DNA of 64,000 nt from an uncultured Rhodospirillales bacterium (lineage in GTDB: Bacteria; Pseudomonadota; Alphaproteobacteria; Rhodospirillales; UBA2165). Shown piece after piece: positions 62,188 to 64,000 of the stretch. The first letter of the stretch is position 1. Each line of letters opens with the position of its first letter. Under the pieces are notes generated by a model that saw only the letters and a program-made list of their open reading frames with translations, had not been told where the DNA came from and searched no databases. The position numbers were made by a program, and so were the translations under genes. The stretch covers positions 186,001 through 250,000 of the forward strand of contig CAJXKD010000002.1 of the NCBI GenBank assembly GCA_913055735.1. The letters run 5' to 3'.

Positions 62188-62790
62188 ATGGATAAGACCT
62201 CCCTGAAAGACCAAAAAGCCGCGCTGCGCGAGCAGGCGTACGCGCGGCGTCGGGCTTTCGCGCAGACCGAGGGAGTGGGGGCGGGATTGGATATCCGCGA
62301 TCACTTTATCGAGGCCGGTCTGACGCCTGCACCGGGTACGGTTGTTAGCGGATATTGGCCCATGGCGGACGAGGCCGACGTGCGGCCCTTGATGGAACAT
62401 CTTCATGGTGCGGGGATGCAGTTGTCGTTACCGGTCCAGGACGGCAAGGACAAACCGCTGCTGTTTCGAGCCTGGAAACCCGGTGACCCTCTGATGAAAC
62501 GGAATTTCGGTGTCATGGAACCGCGCGGTGCCCAATCCAAATGCCGGCCGGAGGTTTTGTTGGTGCCGCTGGTTGCCTTCGATACGGCCGGCACCCGCCT
62601 TGGGTACGGGGGCGGATATTATGATCGGACACTCGCCGATCTGCGTGGCTCGGCAAAAGCAACAAAACCCTTGGCGGTTGGTGTTGCCTTCACATGTCAG
62701 CAGGTGGATACCCTTCCGAAGGGGGAGTTCGATCAACCCCTCGATTGGATCGTGACTGAGGCGGGGGCATCCAAGTTCCCGCCGGCATGA
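62188..62790 (+). CDS. fau: 5-formyltetrahydrofolate cyclo-ligase
   Basis: This 200-residue enzyme converts 5-formyl-THF to methenyl-THF with ATP. The N-terminus has KAALREQAYARRRAFA, and later parts have VVSGYWPMADEADVRPLME. The C-terminal motif is VPLVAFDTAGTRLGYGGGYYDRTLA with the GYGGGYYD loop. It follows 6S RNA, as in many proteobacteria (ygfA). ymdB follows after 16 bases. Confidence 0.93.
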   Translation: MDKTSLKDQKAALREQAYARRRAFAQTEGVGAGLDIRDHFIEAGLTPAPGTVVSGYWPMADEADVRPLMEHLHGAGMQLSLPVQDGKDKPLLFRAWKPGDPLMKRNFGVMEPRGAQSKCRPEVLLVPLVAFDTAGTRLGYGGGYYDRTLADLRGSAKATKPLAVGVAFTCQQVDTLPKGEFDQPLDWIVTEAGASKFPPA

Positions 62791-62806
62791 TGGAGAAGCG
62801 ATAGCA

Positions 62807-63622
62807 ATGCGCATACTCTATTGCGGCGATGTGGTCGGGCGCGCCGGGCGGGAGGCGGTGGTCCGCTATGTACCCAGGCTGCGCGACGATCTGAAGCTCG
62901 ACTTCGTTATCATTAATGGTGAAAACGCCGCCCATGGTTTTGGTCTAACCGAGACCATTTGCCATCAGTTCTACGATGCCGGCACCGATGTGATCACCAC
63001 CGGCAATCACGCCTGGGATCAGCGGGAGATGCTGAGCTATATCGACACGGACGCGCGGGTTCTGCGTCCGCTCAATTACCCGCCGGGAACCCCGGGCCGG
63101 GGGGCGCATATCTACGAAACCCGAGATGGCCGGCAAGTGTTGGTGGCCCAAATCATGGGGCGGCTGTTTATGGACCCCCTGGATGATCCCTTCGCCGCCA
63201 TCGATGCCGCTCTCGACGGCTGTCGTCTCGCCGAAACGGTGGATGCCATTGTCGTCGATATCCATGCCGAGGCGACGAGCGAAAAGGCGGCGGTCGGGGT
63301 TCATCTGGATGGCCGGGTCAGCTTGGTAACCGGCACCCATTCCCATGTGCCGACGGCGGATGCCCGTATTCTGCCGGGAGGAACGGGATACCAAACCGAC
63401 CTCGGCATGTGCGGCGATTACGATTCCGTCATCGGCATGAAAAAAGAGGCCGCCACGGCGCGGTTCATTACCAAACTCCCGACGACACGGCTTGAGCCCG
63501 CCGAGGGCGAGGGGACCCTGTGTGGCGTGGTTCTCGAAACCGACGATGCAACGGGCCTTGCACGGCGTCTCGATCCCGTGCGGCTCGGTCCGGGTCTGAT
63601 CGAAAGCCTCCCGCCGCTTTAA
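62807..63622 (+). CDS. ymdB: YmdB-type metallophosphoesterase (TIGR00282)
   Basis: This 271-residue protein belongs to the YmdB family of 2',3'-cyclic nucleotide phosphodiesterases. RILYCGDVVGRAGREAVV has the first metal Asp. IINGENAAHGFGLTE, VITTGNHAWDQREML and VDIHAEATSEKAAVG are typical. GTHSHVPTADARILPGGT has metal-binding His residues. The last part has GMCGDYDSVIGMKKE. It may degrade 2',3'-cAMP. It is probably co-transcribed with the cyclo-ligase. Confidence 0.93.
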   Translation: MRILYCGDVVGRAGREAVVRYVPRLRDDLKLDFVIINGENAAHGFGLTETICHQFYDAGTDVITTGNHAWDQREMLSYIDTDARVLRPLNYPPGTPGRGAHIYETRDGRQVLVAQIMGRLFMDPLDDPFAAIDAALDGCRLAETVDAIVVDIHAEATSEKAAVGVHLDGRVSLVTGTHSHVPTADARILPGGTGYQTDLGMCGDYDSVIGMKKEAATARFITKLPTTRLEPAEGEGTLCGVVLETDDATGLARRLDPVRLGPGLIESLPPL

Positions 63623-63977
63623 TCTTTTTGTTTCCCGTGAAACCGATTGGGTGCGCCGAGTTGTCCGTTGCGTATGCCGTAATTGGCGCGCACGGTGGGT
63701 GCCGGCGGCTAGGTAAAAAATACCCCTTTTGATTGTTTCTGTATTTATTAGACAATTTAAATATGTATTTTTTCGCAGAAATCCGGGAAAAACATGTATA
63801 AGTATTCCAATTTTCTAATGTTCCGTTAACCGGAAAATCACCTAGATTTCGGCAGAAATTAGCCATATTCTAAAGGTAACAAAAATTTATAGGAATTTTC
63901 TGTTGGATTTTAATTGAAAAAATTATAAATTAATTCTAATTTCGATAATAACAAAAAACGGAGGAGCATTCGAGGGC
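63623..63977. promoter_or_regulatory. AT-rich region after ymdB
   Basis: This stretch of about 355 bases has no gene. It is GC-rich up to about 63715. From 63720 to 63960 it is strongly AT-rich, with many A/T runs, like the islands before tadG and flp. A GGTAAAAAATACC palindrome (63713-63725) may be a weak terminator of ymdB. The island ends in a GGAGGAG site before an ATG at 63978, so it is probably the control region of the next gene. Confidence 0.5.
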
Positions 63978-64000
63978 ATGTTGTCATCACGCGGACATAG
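63978..64000 (+). CDS. Start of a gene cut by the window end
   Basis: ATG at 63978 begins MLSSRGH with no stop before the end. A GGAGGAG site lies 11 bases upstream, a rather long spacing, and GAGGG lies nearer. It follows a long AT-rich region. Too little is visible to name it. Confidence 0.35.

Overview
The window looks like chromosomal DNA from an alphaproteobacterium, most likely Rhodospirillales in the broad sense. The evidence is a CckA-type hybrid kinase, TrcR (DUF1013), DUF1192 and COQ9 proteins, CtrA-like boxes, a split three-gene transhydrogenase (pntAA-pntAB-pntB, as in Rhodospirillum) and the order coiled-coil gene-zapA-6S RNA-5-FTHF cyclo-ligase. Coding DNA is GC-rich and tightly packed. 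A few AT-rich islands stand out, at about 3.9-4.1, 6.95-7.1, 17.55-17.65 and 63.7-63.96 kb. I see no prophage, insertion sequence, CRISPR array, rRNA or tRNA.

Layout. 0-3.8 kb: the end of fliR, then flhB and cckA. 4.1-16.9 kb: a complete Tad/Flp pilus locus, consisting of a tadG-like gene, two tadE-like genes, the flp pilin, cpaA-F, tadB, tadC, and a convergent tadD-like TPR lipoprotein. 16.9-25.8 kb: a MarR-type regulator, recA, a beta-CASP nuclease, alaS, an ECF sigma/anti-sigma pair, cheZ and a small unknown gene. 25.9-36.1 kb: pyruvate kinase, an AEC transporter, a sugar-nucleotide epimerase, an acyl-CoA synthetase, oligoendopeptidase F, an ABC1 kinase, and an acetyltransferase/deacetylase pair. 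36.3-46.9 kb: pnt genes, rpsU, def, COQ9, purE, a degenerate GGDEF protein, PFK flanked by two YdcH-like genes, ALDH7 and trcR.

46.9-48.5 kb is the most unusual non-coding region. It has two strong intrinsic terminators, a CtrA-like box, a canonical promoter and a perfect 15-bp inverted repeat. Together these suggest two neighbouring small RNAs able to pair with each other. Next to it, hsp20 has a sigma-32-like promoter and a ROSE-type RNA thermometer candidate. 48.5-56 kb: a membrane-anchored class III nucleotide cyclase, rpmE, an MFS exporter, and a MotA-like/MotB-like/OmpA gene trio. 56-61 kb: inositol phosphatase, efp, thiE, a VOC protein, an unknown gene overlapping an AlkD-type gene, and gap. 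61-64 kb: a CtrA box, zapA, 6S RNA, 5-FTHF cyclo-ligase, ymdB, and an AT-rich region leading into a gene cut by the window end.

The genes join motility and surface attachment (fliR, flhB, cheZ, Tad pilus) with cell-cycle control (cckA, trcR, zapA, CtrA-like boxes) and a set of housekeeping functions. All calls come from reading sequence and family motifs; no searches were run. The two small RNAs, the ROSE element and the operator-like repeats are predictions.
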